Below the pieces are notes generated by a model. The model was not told the origin of the DNA. It did not search any database and worked only from the letters and a program-made list of their open reading frames with translations. Shown one piece after another: positions 36,658-44,151 of a stretch of 64,000 bases of DNA. The stretch comes from CALBPI01 sp039815365 (GTDB lineage: Bacteria; Pseudomonadota; Gammaproteobacteria; Steroidobacterales; Woeseiaceae): assembly GCA_039815365.1 (NCBI GenBank), contig JBCBZK010000002.1:10075-74074 (forward strand). Direction: 5' to 3'. Made by a program: the position numbers and the translations under genes. Within the stretch, counting starts at the first letter, position 1. Each line of letters opens with the position of its first letter.

Positions 36658-37950
36658 ATGCCAACAACAACCGTTAAGAACATCGTCGCACGTGAGATTC
36701 TCGACTCTCGGGGCAATCCAACTCTGGAGGCCGATGTATGGCTTGAAGACGGTAGCCATGGTCGTGCCGGCGTGCCATCAGGTGCATCCACAGGCTCGCG
36801 CGAAGCTGTCGAGTTGCGCGATGGTGACACGTCGCGCTACTTGGGTAAGGGCGTGCTGAACGCTGTTGCTAACGTGAATACAGAAATCCGGGATTTGCTG
36901 GTCGGCAAAGATGCTGTGGATCAGGCGGCCCTTGACGCGGCGATGTGTGCGCTGGATGGCACCGACAACAAATCCCGTCTTGGTGCTAACGCGACGTTGG
37001 CAGCATCGCTGGCAATAGCCAAAGCAGTCGCCGTGAGTCGCAAAGAGCCGTTGTTCCGCACCTTGGGCGACAGTGTCACGATGCCTGTACCGATGATGAA
37101 CATTATTAACGGTGGCGCTCACGCTGATAACAGCGTTGATATTCAGGAATTCATGATCCTGCCGGTTGGCGCCGACACGTTCAGCGAGGCGTTGCGTTGC
37201 GGCACGGAAATCTTTCATGCACTAAAGCACGTCCTGCACGTGCAAGGCATGAATACCGCGGTAGGCGATGAGGGTGGGTTTGCCCCAGATCTACCGTCGA
37301 ACCGCAGTGCGCTGGATACGATCATGGAGGCGATCGATAAAGCGGGTTATAGCGCCGGTAAAGACGTGCTGCTCGGTTTGGATGTCGCAAGCTCGGAGTT
37401 CTACGCAGACGGTGTGTATAACCTGGCATCAGAGGGGCGTACCTTTAATGCCGATCAGTTCGCTGACTACCTGGCAGAGCTGTGTCAGTCGTTTCCAATC
37501 ATTAGTATTGAAGACGGTATGGATGAGAGTGACTGGGACGGCTGGGCCTCTTTGACGCGCAAAGTGGGCAAAACCGTACAGCTGGTGGGCGATGATCTGT
37601 TTGTCACCAATACGAAAATTTTGCAACGCGGTATTGATGAGCACATCGGTAACTCGATTCTGATCAAGCCCAATCAGATCGGCACATTGACAGAGACATT
37701 ACAGGCAATCGACATGGCAGTGGATGCCGATTACACAGCAGTTGTATCGCACCGATCCGGAGAAACAGAGGATGCAACCATTGCCGATATTGCTGTGGGT
37801 ACACGTGCAACGCAGATAAAAACCGGTTCCTTGTCGCGTTCTGACCGTATTTCCAAGTACAATCAGCTCTTGCGCATAGAAGAGCTGCTCGGTGATCGGG
37901 CAATCTATACAGCGAAAGGCGCATTCCCCAAAGGGGTTGGCTCGTTTTAA
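36658..37950 (+). CDS. eno: Enolase
   Basis: Interconverts 2-phosphoglycerate and PEP in glycolysis, and is a degradosome partner in gammaproteobacteria. The 430-residue sequence has REILDSRGNPTLEADV, PSGASTGSREAVELRDGD, AVGDEGGFAP and the C-terminal signature ILIKPNQIGTLTET followed by SHRSGETED. It lies between kdsA and ftsB, as in Pseudomonas. AGGACACACC precedes the ATG. Confidence 0.98.
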   Translation: MPTTTVKNIVAREILDSRGNPTLEADVWLEDGSHGRAGVPSGASTGSREAVELRDGDTSRYLGKGVLNAVANVNTEIRDLLVGKDAVDQAALDAAMCALDGTDNKSRLGANATLAASLAIAKAVAVSRKEPLFRTLGDSVTMPVPMMNIINGGAHADNSVDIQEFMILPVGADTFSEALRCGTEIFHALKHVLHVQGMNTAVGDEGGFAPDLPSNRSALDTIMEAIDKAGYSAGKDVLLGLDVASSEFYADGVYNLASEGRTFNADQFADYLAELCQSFPIISIEDGMDESDWDGWASLTRKVGKTVQLVGDDLFVTNTKILQRGIDEHIGNSILIKPNQIGTLTETLQAIDMAVDADYTAVVSHRSGETEDATIADIAVGTRATQIKTGSLSRSDRISKYNQLLRIEELLGDRAIYTAKGAFPKGVGSF

Positions 37951-37988
37951 CGAGACAGCCCAAACGCGATTGCAAGAGCGATTGATTG

Positions 37989-38324
37989 ATGCCATCACAA
38001 CCACAACAGCGTAGCGTCTCGTCGAGCATCACCGTGCTCGCGCTCGTGGTGATGCTGGGTATTGTGCTGATTCAGTTATTCGTCTCTCCGCACGGCCTGC
38101 GCAAGTCCCGCGAGCTACAGGTCGCGTTAGATGACACCAAGCTTGCGATTGACGCGCTGGAACAGCGTAACGCAGCGCTAGCCGGTGAAGTGCGCAACCT
38201 GAAGCACGGATTGGATGCTGCCGAAGAGCGTGCCCGCTCTGATTTGGGCATGATCGGCGAGAATGAGTCGTTCTATCAAATTGTCGATAGCGACGCGGCC
38301 TCAGTGTCGCGGGTCGTTGATTGA
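37989..38324 (+). CDS. ftsB: Cell division protein FtsB
   Basis: Small bitopic divisome protein (111 residues) that links FtsQ and FtsL to septal wall synthesis. A short cytoplasmic N terminus is followed by one membrane helix (about residues 14-32, VLALVVMLGIVLIQLF) and a periplasmic coiled coil (about 38-75) ending ARSDLGMIGENESFYQIV, the family signature. ATG 37989 is used; TTG 37986 is directly upstream. ispD and ispF normally follow, but here truD starts six bases after the stop. Confidence 0.93.
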   Translation: MPSQPQQRSVSSSITVLALVVMLGIVLIQLFVSPHGLRKSRELQVALDDTKLAIDALEQRNAALAGEVRNLKHGLDAAEERARSDLGMIGENESFYQIVDSDAASVSRVVD

Positions 38325-38330
38325 CCAGCA

Positions 38331-39410
38331 TTGAATCGAGAATCCGGCAGTGCTCCTGCCGACCATGAAATCCCGGCTTTCTGGCCGATGCCAGCGGCAC
38401 ACGGCGCGGCGCTGTCTTCTGCACAGCTGAAATCGACACCGGAAGACTTTGTTGTTGAAGAGCAGCCGAACTGGCAGCCGCATGGCGATGGCGAGCACGA
38501 TGTTCTCTGGATTGAAAAGCGCGACGCGAACACCCGTTGGGTTGCTGAGCAACTGGCGTCGTTTGCACAGTGTCACCCTCGCGACGTGGGTTTTGCCGGT
38601 CTCAAGGATCGGTTTGCGCTGACCCGTCAGTGGTTCAGTGTTCACCGGCCAGGTCGCAGCATTGACTGGTCGACATTTCAGGCGAGTGGCGTGCGGATCC
38701 TCACGCATGCCGTGCATAACCGCAAACTGCGCGTTGGTGCATTGACGGGCAATCGATTTGAAATCCTGTTGCGCGATGTGTCTGCTGATCGCGAGCAGCT
38801 TGGCGCGCGCTTCGCACTGCTGGAACAATATGGCATTCCAAACTACTTTGGTGCGCAGCGATTTGGTCGTGAGCAATCCAACCTCAGGATGGCGCTGCGT
38901 TTGGCGCGCCGACAACGACTCAAGCGCGCGCAGAAGACGTTCGCGCTGTCCGCGGCGCGCGCGGCTATTTTCAATGCAACACTCGCACGGCGTGTGGCGG
39001 CGGATCAGTGGCGAACGCCAATCGACGGTGATCTTCTGATGTTGTCCGGCTCACACTCGTTCTTCGCTTTCGACGAACACGATGTAGACGAGATCGTCGC
39101 GCGCTGCGAGCGCGCCGATGTGTCGCCGACAGGCCCGTTATGGGGTGCGCCGGGCACGCTGGCTGACGGCGAGGCGGGCGAACTCGAGCAAATGATTGCC
39201 GATCAGTACCCGGACTTTCGCAATGCGACGCTTGCCGGTGGCGTGACCCTGCAGCGTCGCGCCTTGCGGATGATGCCGGAGCAGTGTTCGTTACAGCACG
39301 ACGCGAGCTTTGTGCGCCTTGCCTTTACGCTACCGTCAGGTAGTTTCGCAACAGTGCTCGTGCATGAGCTGTTCGACGTCGACGATGTCAGTCAACGCAG
39401 CAGAACGTAA
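38331..39410 (+). CDS. truD: tRNA pseudouridine(13) synthase TruD
   Basis: Isomerises U13 in tRNA-Glu and others. The catalytic Asp lies in VGFAGLKDRFALTRQWFSV, with NYFGAQRFGR, GALTGNRFEILLR and the TruD insertion domain (GPLWGAPG). The start is uncertain: TTG at 38331 gives 359 residues, ATG at 38388 gives 340. The region before ALSSAQLKSTPEDFVVEE is poorly conserved in the family. Its 3' end overlaps the convergent Smr gene by 19 bases. Confidence 0.93.
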   Translation: MNRESGSAPADHEIPAFWPMPAAHGAALSSAQLKSTPEDFVVEEQPNWQPHGDGEHDVLWIEKRDANTRWVAEQLASFAQCHPRDVGFAGLKDRFALTRQWFSVHRPGRSIDWSTFQASGVRILTHAVHNRKLRVGALTGNRFEILLRDVSADREQLGARFALLEQYGIPNYFGAQRFGREQSNLRMALRLARRQRLKRAQKTFALSAARAAIFNATLARRVAADQWRTPIDGDLLMLSGSHSFFAFDEHDVDEIVARCERADVSPTGPLWGAPGTLADGEAGELEQMIADQYPDFRNATLAGGVTLQRRALRMMPEQCSLQHDASFVRLAFTLPSGSFATVLVHELFDVDDVSQRSRT

Positions 39411-39928
39411 ACGGCGCCACTGCCGCCATCCACCTGACGCGCAGAGACAAACGCAGCGACTTGATCCGAGCGGCGCAACCAGCCGTCGACACTCCCCTTA
39501 ATACGCGGGCCCCGGTGGCCGGAACCCAGCCCCTTGCCGTGGATGATGCGCACGCAGCGCCAACCGTGGTAATCGCTTTCGGCCATAAAGTCGCGCAATA
39601 CTTCTTTGGCTTCCTTGACGGTGTAGCCATGCAGGTCAAGAACAGACTCGACGCGATAGTGACCTTTGGCCAGGCGGCGCAGCGTGCGTTCTCCGACATC
39701 GGGTCGGCGAAAACGCAGTCCGTCGCCATTGCGCCATTCAATACTCTCGATATCGGCGTCCAGGCTTTCGCGCAACACGTCTTGTTCGTCCTGACGCCGC
39801 ATCCGCGCGTGCGGCGCCGGTGGTGTGCGCTCGGGTTCGGCGCGGTCATGTGTGAGCGGCCTCGCATCACCAATGGCATCGCGAAATAACGCTTTGTCAT
39901 CATCGAGCATGTCGTCGTGGTCTGCCAT
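39392..39928 (-). CDS. Smr-domain protein (putative endonuclease)
   Basis: The 178-residue protein has a charged N-terminal region of about 85 residues and a C-terminal Smr domain with SVLDLHGYTVKEAKEVL, RIIHGKGLGSGHRGPRIKGS and a terminal GAVYVLLR. Stand-alone Smr proteins of this length (SmrA/SmrB type) nick structured DNA or cleave mRNA on collided ribosomes; which applies here cannot be told from sequence. It overlaps convergent truD by 19 bases and is divergent from surE. Confidence 0.88.
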   Translation of the reverse strand: MADHDDMLDDDKALFRDAIGDARPLTHDRAEPERTPPAPHARMRRQDEQDVLRESLDADIESIEWRNGDGLRFRRPDVGERTLRRLAKGHYRVESVLDLHGYTVKEAKEVLRDFMAESDYHGWRCVRIIHGKGLGSGHRGPRIKGSVDGWLRRSDQVAAFVSARQVDGGSGAVYVLLR

Positions 39929-40089
39929 AACAGCGAGCTCCAGGCGTTCTACCAGCGTTCTCCCAGCGTCTGATCGCTCGGCCTGTTGAGCATAACGCGT
40001 GACTAGCGGGCGGGAAAGTGGTCATCGCGCTATTGCCGGACGACAAGATTGCGTATCATTTCGCTAGCCGCAACTCTACGGAACGCCAC

Positions 40090-40839
40090 TTGAAAATTTT
40101 GATCAGCAATGACGACGGCTATTTGTCAGACGGCATAGCGGCGCTGCAGCGTGGTTTGGAGGCGTTCGGTCAGATCGTGACGGTTGCGCCCGATCGCAAT
40201 CAAAGCGGTGCGAGTAGCTCGTTGACGTTACATGCGCCATTGCGTGTTGATGAGGTCGAAGAGGGTGTCTTCAGCGTCAACGGAACACCATCAGATTGCG
40301 TGCACCTGGCGCTGTCCGGTTTTCTGGACGAAGATCCGGATATCGTGGTTTCGGGGATCAATCACGGCGCAAATCTCGGTGATGACGTGATTTACTCAGG
40401 CACCGTCGCTGCTGCGATTGAAGGTCGCTATCTCGGCTTGCCTGCGATTGCCGTGTCATTAGTGGGCGAGCATTGTCATCATTTCGATACTGCCGCGGAA
40501 GTTGCTGGTCAGTTGCTCGCGGGCATCACCCAACAACCGTTGCCGGCCGATACCATTCTGAACGTCAATGTGCCCGATATTCCCGTCGCGCAACTCAAAG
40601 GTATTCGCGCGACACGGCTGGGCTTTCGTCATCGCTCGGAGCCGATGGTTGCCCAGAATGATCCGCGCGGTCGTCCGATATTCTGGATCGGTCCGGCAGG
40701 GCCGGGCGACGACGCGAGTGAGGGTACGGACTTTCACGCCGTCGAGAATGGCTATGCGTCGGTGACACCATTGCAGATTGATCTGACGCGTCACCGTCAG
40801 CTCGAATCGTTGCAGCATTGGTTGGACGACATCCATTGA
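40090..40839 (+). CDS. surE: 5'/3'-nucleotidase SurE
   Basis: Metal-dependent nucleoside monophosphate phosphatase (249 residues). The N-terminal KILISNDDGYLSDGI holds the metal-binding Asp pair, followed by APDRNQSGASSSLT, NGTPSDCVHLAL and VSGINHGANLGDDVIYSGTV. The family usually starts MKILLSNDDG, so I place the start at TTG 40090; the longer frame from GTG 40018 would run through the likely promoter region. surE-pcm order is conserved, with adjacent stop and start. Confidence 0.94.
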   Translation: MKILISNDDGYLSDGIAALQRGLEAFGQIVTVAPDRNQSGASSSLTLHAPLRVDEVEEGVFSVNGTPSDCVHLALSGFLDEDPDIVVSGINHGANLGDDVIYSGTVAAAIEGRYLGLPAIAVSLVGEHCHHFDTAAEVAGQLLAGITQQPLPADTILNVNVPDIPVAQLKGIRATRLGFRHRSEPMVAQNDPRGRPIFWIGPAGPGDDASEGTDFHAVENGYASVTPLQIDLTRHRQLESLQHWLDDIH

Positions 40840-40859
40840 ACACACACGCTGGCATTGGC

Positions 40860-41486
40860 ATGACGTCTTTGCGCACCAGAGACCGGTTGGTAGCGCGTTT
40901 ACAAGATCAAGGTATTCGCTCGGAAGCTGTGCTCGGGCGCATACGCGATGTGCCGCGACACTTGTTCGTCGATGAGGCGCTGGCAAGTCGCGCCTATGAA
41001 GATACCGCGCTGCCGATTGGACTTGGCCAAACGATTAGCCAACCCTACATCGTTGCGCGCATGACGGAGGCACTGTTGCACGACGGACCGCTTGAGAGCG
41101 TGCTTGAAGTCGGTACGGGTTGTGGTTACCAAACCGCAGTGCTGGCACCATTGGTCGGACACATCCATACGCTTGAGTTTCTGGCGCCGCTGATGGCCAA
41201 GACCCGGCAACGCCTTGGCCGGTTGAACTTGTATAACATTCAATACCGCCATGGGGATGGTTGGAAAGGCTGGCCAAAATATGCGCCTTACGACGGTATT
41301 ATCGTTACTGCTGCGCCCGAGCTGATTCCCACCCGCCTGCTCGAACAATTGGCCATCGGCGGGCGCCTGATTTTGCCGCTTGGTCCTTCGCGTGATCAAC
41401 GACTCATGAAGATTACCCGTAGCGAAGATGGCTATGCGCAGGCAGATTTGGGTCCGGCGAGTTTTGTGCCGTTGGTGAAGTCGTAA
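40860..41486 (+). CDS. pcm: Protein-L-isoaspartate O-methyltransferase
   Basis: Repairs damaged proteins by methylating L-isoaspartyl residues with SAM. The 208-residue protein has PRHLFVDEALASRAYED, the conserved IGLGQTISQPYIVA, the SAM-binding LEVGTGCGYQTAVLA and GRLILPLG near the end. ATG 40860 is chosen; TTG 40836, which overlaps the surE stop, would add eight residues. The gene lies in the surE-pcm-yqaA-nlpD string. Confidence 0.95.
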   Translation: MTSLRTRDRLVARLQDQGIRSEAVLGRIRDVPRHLFVDEALASRAYEDTALPIGLGQTISQPYIVARMTEALLHDGPLESVLEVGTGCGYQTAVLAPLVGHIHTLEFLAPLMAKTRQRLGRLNLYNIQYRHGDGWKGWPKYAPYDGIIVTAAPELIPTRLLEQLAIGGRLILPLGPSRDQRLMKITRSEDGYAQADLGPASFVPLVKS

Positions 41487-41497
41487 CTGCGCTTGCC

Positions 41498-42079
41498 ATG
41501 AAGATTTTTACACCGCTCTATGATTGGGTTCTCAGTAAGGCACGGCATCGTTTCGCTGTGTACTGGTTAGGCGTACTGAGTTTCGCCGAGTCATCGTTCT
41601 TTCCTATTCCGCCGGACGTCATGCTGGCACCGATGGCGCTCGCGCAGCGCTCGAAAGCGTTTTGGTATGCGAGCGTGGCGACGCTAACCTCGGTTGCCGG
41701 TGGCGTGCTTGGCTATCTTATCGGTGTGTTTCTGATCGGATCGATCGAACCTTGGTTGCTGCAGAGCCACTACGCGCAGAGCTACCTGACCTCGCAACAA
41801 TGGTTTGCCGATTACGGCGTCTGGATTGTGTTCGTTGCAGGGTTCTCGCCCATTCCGTACAAGGTGTTTACGATAGGTGCAGGGGCGGCGTCGATGAGTT
41901 TGCCGTTGTTTGTGCTTGCGTCGCTGATCGGACGCGGTGCGCGCTATTTTCTGATTGTCGGTCTCATCTACGTGATGGGGCCGAAAGCAGAACACTTGAT
42001 ACGCCGGTATGTCGATGTGATTGGCTGGACAGTTGTTGTCGTTGTCGTGGTGTTGCTGGCATGGCTTGCGCTCGCCTGA
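41498..42079 (+). CDS. YqaA-family membrane protein (VTT/DedA superfamily)
   Basis: A 193-residue integral membrane protein with about four to five hydrophobic segments and the VTT/SNARE-associated signatures SFAESSFFPIPPDVML and FSPIPYKVFTIGAGAA. YqaA-like proteins regularly occur between pcm and nlpD in gammaproteobacteria. DedA relatives act in lipid-carrier or phospholipid flipping and membrane potential homeostasis, but the role of this branch is not settled. It overlaps nlpD by 19 bases. Confidence 0.85.
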   Translation: MKIFTPLYDWVLSKARHRFAVYWLGVLSFAESSFFPIPPDVMLAPMALAQRSKAFWYASVATLTSVAGGVLGYLIGVFLIGSIEPWLLQSHYAQSYLTSQQWFADYGVWIVFVAGFSPIPYKVFTIGAGAASMSLPLFVLASLIGRGARYFLIVGLIYVMGPKAEHLIRRYVDVIGWTVVVVVVVLLAWLALA

Positions 42080-42768
42080 GGGCGCTTGTTGCTATTGCCG
42101 CTGTCGTTGTCATCGGCGGCTGTGCGTTGGATTGGCAGGACGAACAGCGCAGCACCGGAGCGCGTCCGACAGCCGCTGGGACGTCGGCTAGCTATACGGT
42201 GCGCAGTGGCGATACGTTGTATAGCATCGCCGTGCGCTATGGCATTAACCATCGGCAACTTGCCGCATGGAACCAGCTCAGCGATGCCACGCTGATCTAC
42301 CCGGGGCAAGTGCTCAAGATGCGCGCGCCGACAGGCTCAAGCGCCGCGACACCAAAAATCGTCAAACCGCCGGCGACGCTGCAGCGCGTTGGTCAATGGC
42401 GTTGGCCGACCACCGGTCGGCTGGTCAGCCGTTTCGACATGAGTGCGAACGTGCCGCGGACAGGAATTTTGATCAGCGGTCAACGTGGCCAGTCTGTTTT
42501 GGCGGCTGCCTCAGGCGAAGTGGTGTATTCGGGTAGTGGTCTGAAGAGCTACGGCAAGCTGGTGATTATTCAGCACAACCGCGACTACCTGTCGGCCTAC
42601 GGTCACAATGCAGCGTTGCTCGTCAAAGAGGGTGACACGGTCAAGCGTGGCCAGAAAATTGCAACGATGGGTGAGACAGCAGCGCAGCTGCCGCGGCTGC
42701 ACTTCGAAATTCGCCAAAGCGGACAACCGGTCGATCCGCTGGCGTTATTGCCGCGGCCAGCGACTTAA
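42061..42768 (+). CDS. nlpD: Murein hydrolase activator NlpD-like lipoprotein
   Basis: A 235-residue lipoprotein with lipobox I18-G-G-C21, one LysM domain (SYTVRSGDTLYSIAVRYGIN, about residues 46-92) and a C-terminal LytM/M23 domain (about 120-230). The M23 active site is degenerate: the first zinc-binding His motif is missing (NVPRTGILISG) and only one His remains in RLHFEIR, which fits NlpD/EnvC-type amidase activators rather than a protease. The long upstream frame is a yqaA shadow. No rpoS follows; the stop overlaps that of a convergent gene. Confidence 0.9.
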   Translation: MACARLRALVAIAAVVVIGGCALDWQDEQRSTGARPTAAGTSASYTVRSGDTLYSIAVRYGINHRQLAAWNQLSDATLIYPGQVLKMRAPTGSSAATPKIVKPPATLQRVGQWRWPTTGRLVSRFDMSANVPRTGILISGQRGQSVLAAASGEVVYSGSGLKSYGKLVIIQHNRDYLSAYGHNAALLVKEGDTVKRGQKIATMGETAAQLPRLHFEIRQSGQPVDPLALLPRPAT

Positions 42769-43130
42769 CGCACTAACGCCAATACGCTCGGTCGAGCTTC
42801 GCCGAGTAACACATTAAACGTGCGCACGGCTGCGCCGTCATTCATGACCTCAATACCAACACCCGCCAGCATGACTTGCTGCATCAGCGTCGCTTGGGGA
42901 AAAACGGGACGTTCTCCTGTCGCAAGCACGATCACCTGTGGCTTCAGGTCCAGCAATGGTTGTATGAGCGCCGGTGACAAATCATCAACGCTACGACAGC
43001 GCCAATCGCTCAGAACCTCAGTCTGCGCGATCGCGAGACTGCCGATATGTTGTTGGTCACGAATCCAGATGCTGTTCGCGTCGTAACGCGAAATTGCATT
43101 GGGTGGCTGGTTTTCTTTGGCAAATTGCAT
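42765..43130 (-). CDS. Mth938-like (DUF498/NDUFAF3 family) protein
   Basis: A 121-residue protein with the Mth938 fold pattern: ISRYDANSIWIRDQQHIGSL, PQVIVLATGERPVFP and GVGIEVMNDGAAVRTFNVLL. Bacterial members are widely conserved without a known biochemical role; the eukaryotic relative NDUFAF3 helps complex I assembly. ATG 43130 is preferred over TTG 43169. Its stop (TAA on minus) overlaps the nlpD TAA, occupying the place where rpoS lies in most gammaproteobacteria. Confidence 0.8.
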   Translation of the reverse strand: MQFAKENQPPNAISRYDANSIWIRDQQHIGSLAIAQTEVLSDWRCRSVDDLSPALIQPLLDLKPQVIVLATGERPVFPQATLMQQVMLAGVGIEVMNDGAAVRTFNVLLGEARPSVLALVR

Positions 43131-43218
43131 CGCTGGGTCAAGCCCCTTCGAAGATTCAATGGCGTCCAATGTTGCTTCAGCAGCAGGTACACTAGGCGCG
43201 CGTTGATTTTAGTATGCC

Positions 43219-44151
43219 ATGAAGCTACCTGCCGAACTTCCCGATACCGTGTGCTGGATGCCGTTTTGCGATGCTGTCGATACCTTGTATCAGTGGCGTG
43301 AACGTCATGCGCCGCAATTGATGTTGCGTAGCACACTGCCGCGTGGCGTTCGGCTGCATGATGCGGTCGCAAACGTTAGCACGCAGCCCGCGGCCTGGCG
43401 TCTTTTGGGTGAAGCATCCGAGCCGGACGTCGGGCAGGCGCAATGGTGTGCGTCGCTCGATCCGGTGAGCTTTGTCGCCGATCAGCGCGATGTGCGCATC
43501 GCAGCTTGGCCGGTCAGTGCGCTATCGCTGGCGGATTCGAAAGAGATCGCTCGCGCAGTTGCTACCCACCTGAGCGGCGATCCGGACGTGCGTTTGTCGG
43601 CCACGCAATTGCACGTTAGTGTCGCGCAGCGTTGGTATTTGACCGGCAGCGGTGATATGCCCGATGTGATCAATGCGCTGCCCGAACAGGTGGTCGGTCA
43701 GCCGTTACGTGATTTTCCGACGACCGGCGGTGACGCGCGTTTGTGGAAAAGACTCAGCACAGAGCTGCAGATGCTGTTGCACTCGCATGAGGTCAATGGC
43801 CAGCGCGCTGACGCTGGTTTGTCGCCGGTCAACGGCGTTTGGTGGCACGGGAGCAGCGCTCTGCCCTTAAGCAGTCAGCCGTTAACGCTGCCGCCGCTGG
43901 CGTCGACCGACGTATTTTGGCGTGGCTGTTGGCGCGCACACAAGGCATCCTTGCAGCCGTTCGTCGAGACGCTCCCGGAGTCGCCAGGGGGTATCGCTGT
44001 TGCGGGTAATGCGGTTGATACGTTGGCTTGCGTTGCAGACGCATTGCGGCGCGATACGCTGCGCGCCGCTGTAATCAGTGTCGCCGACACATCGCTGACG
44101 TTGTCGAAAATGCCGCGTTGGCGGCGAATGTTCTCACGAGGTCAGCGGTGA
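43219..44151 (+). CDS. RpfE-like conserved protein upstream of recJ
   Basis: A 310-residue soluble protein without a signal peptide or membrane helix. I relate it to the RpfE family (often labelled phosphoglycerate-mutase-like) from its position directly before recJ-prfB-lysS, as in Xanthomonas, and from features such as QRWYLTGSG, a helix with LLHSHEVNGQRADAG and the family-like GLSPVNGVWWHGSS. Function is unknown; the name comes from the Xanthomonas rpf cluster, but a signalling role is unproven. Its stop overlaps the recJ GTG (GTGA). Confidence 0.6.
   Translation: MKLPAELPDTVCWMPFCDAVDTLYQWRERHAPQLMLRSTLPRGVRLHDAVANVSTQPAAWRLLGEASEPDVGQAQWCASLDPVSFVADQRDVRIAAWPVSALSLADSKEIARAVATHLSGDPDVRLSATQLHVSVAQRWYLTGSGDMPDVINALPEQVVGQPLRDFPTTGGDARLWKRLSTELQMLLHSHEVNGQRADAGLSPVNGVWWHGSSALPLSSQPLTLPPLASTDVFWRGCWRAHKASLQPFVETLPESPGGIAVAGNAVDTLACVADALRRDTLRAAVISVADTSLTLSKMPRWRRMFSRGQR

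Noticed and set aside
41662..42060. In-frame upstream extension of nlpD
   Set aside because: Overlaps yqaA out of frame, lacks conserved sequence, and would bury the lipoprotein signal that begins at ATG 42061.
44028..44147. In-frame upstream extension of recJ
   Set aside because: Runs through the RpfE-like gene; the GTG at 44148 overlapping the upstream stop gives the normal RecJ N terminus.
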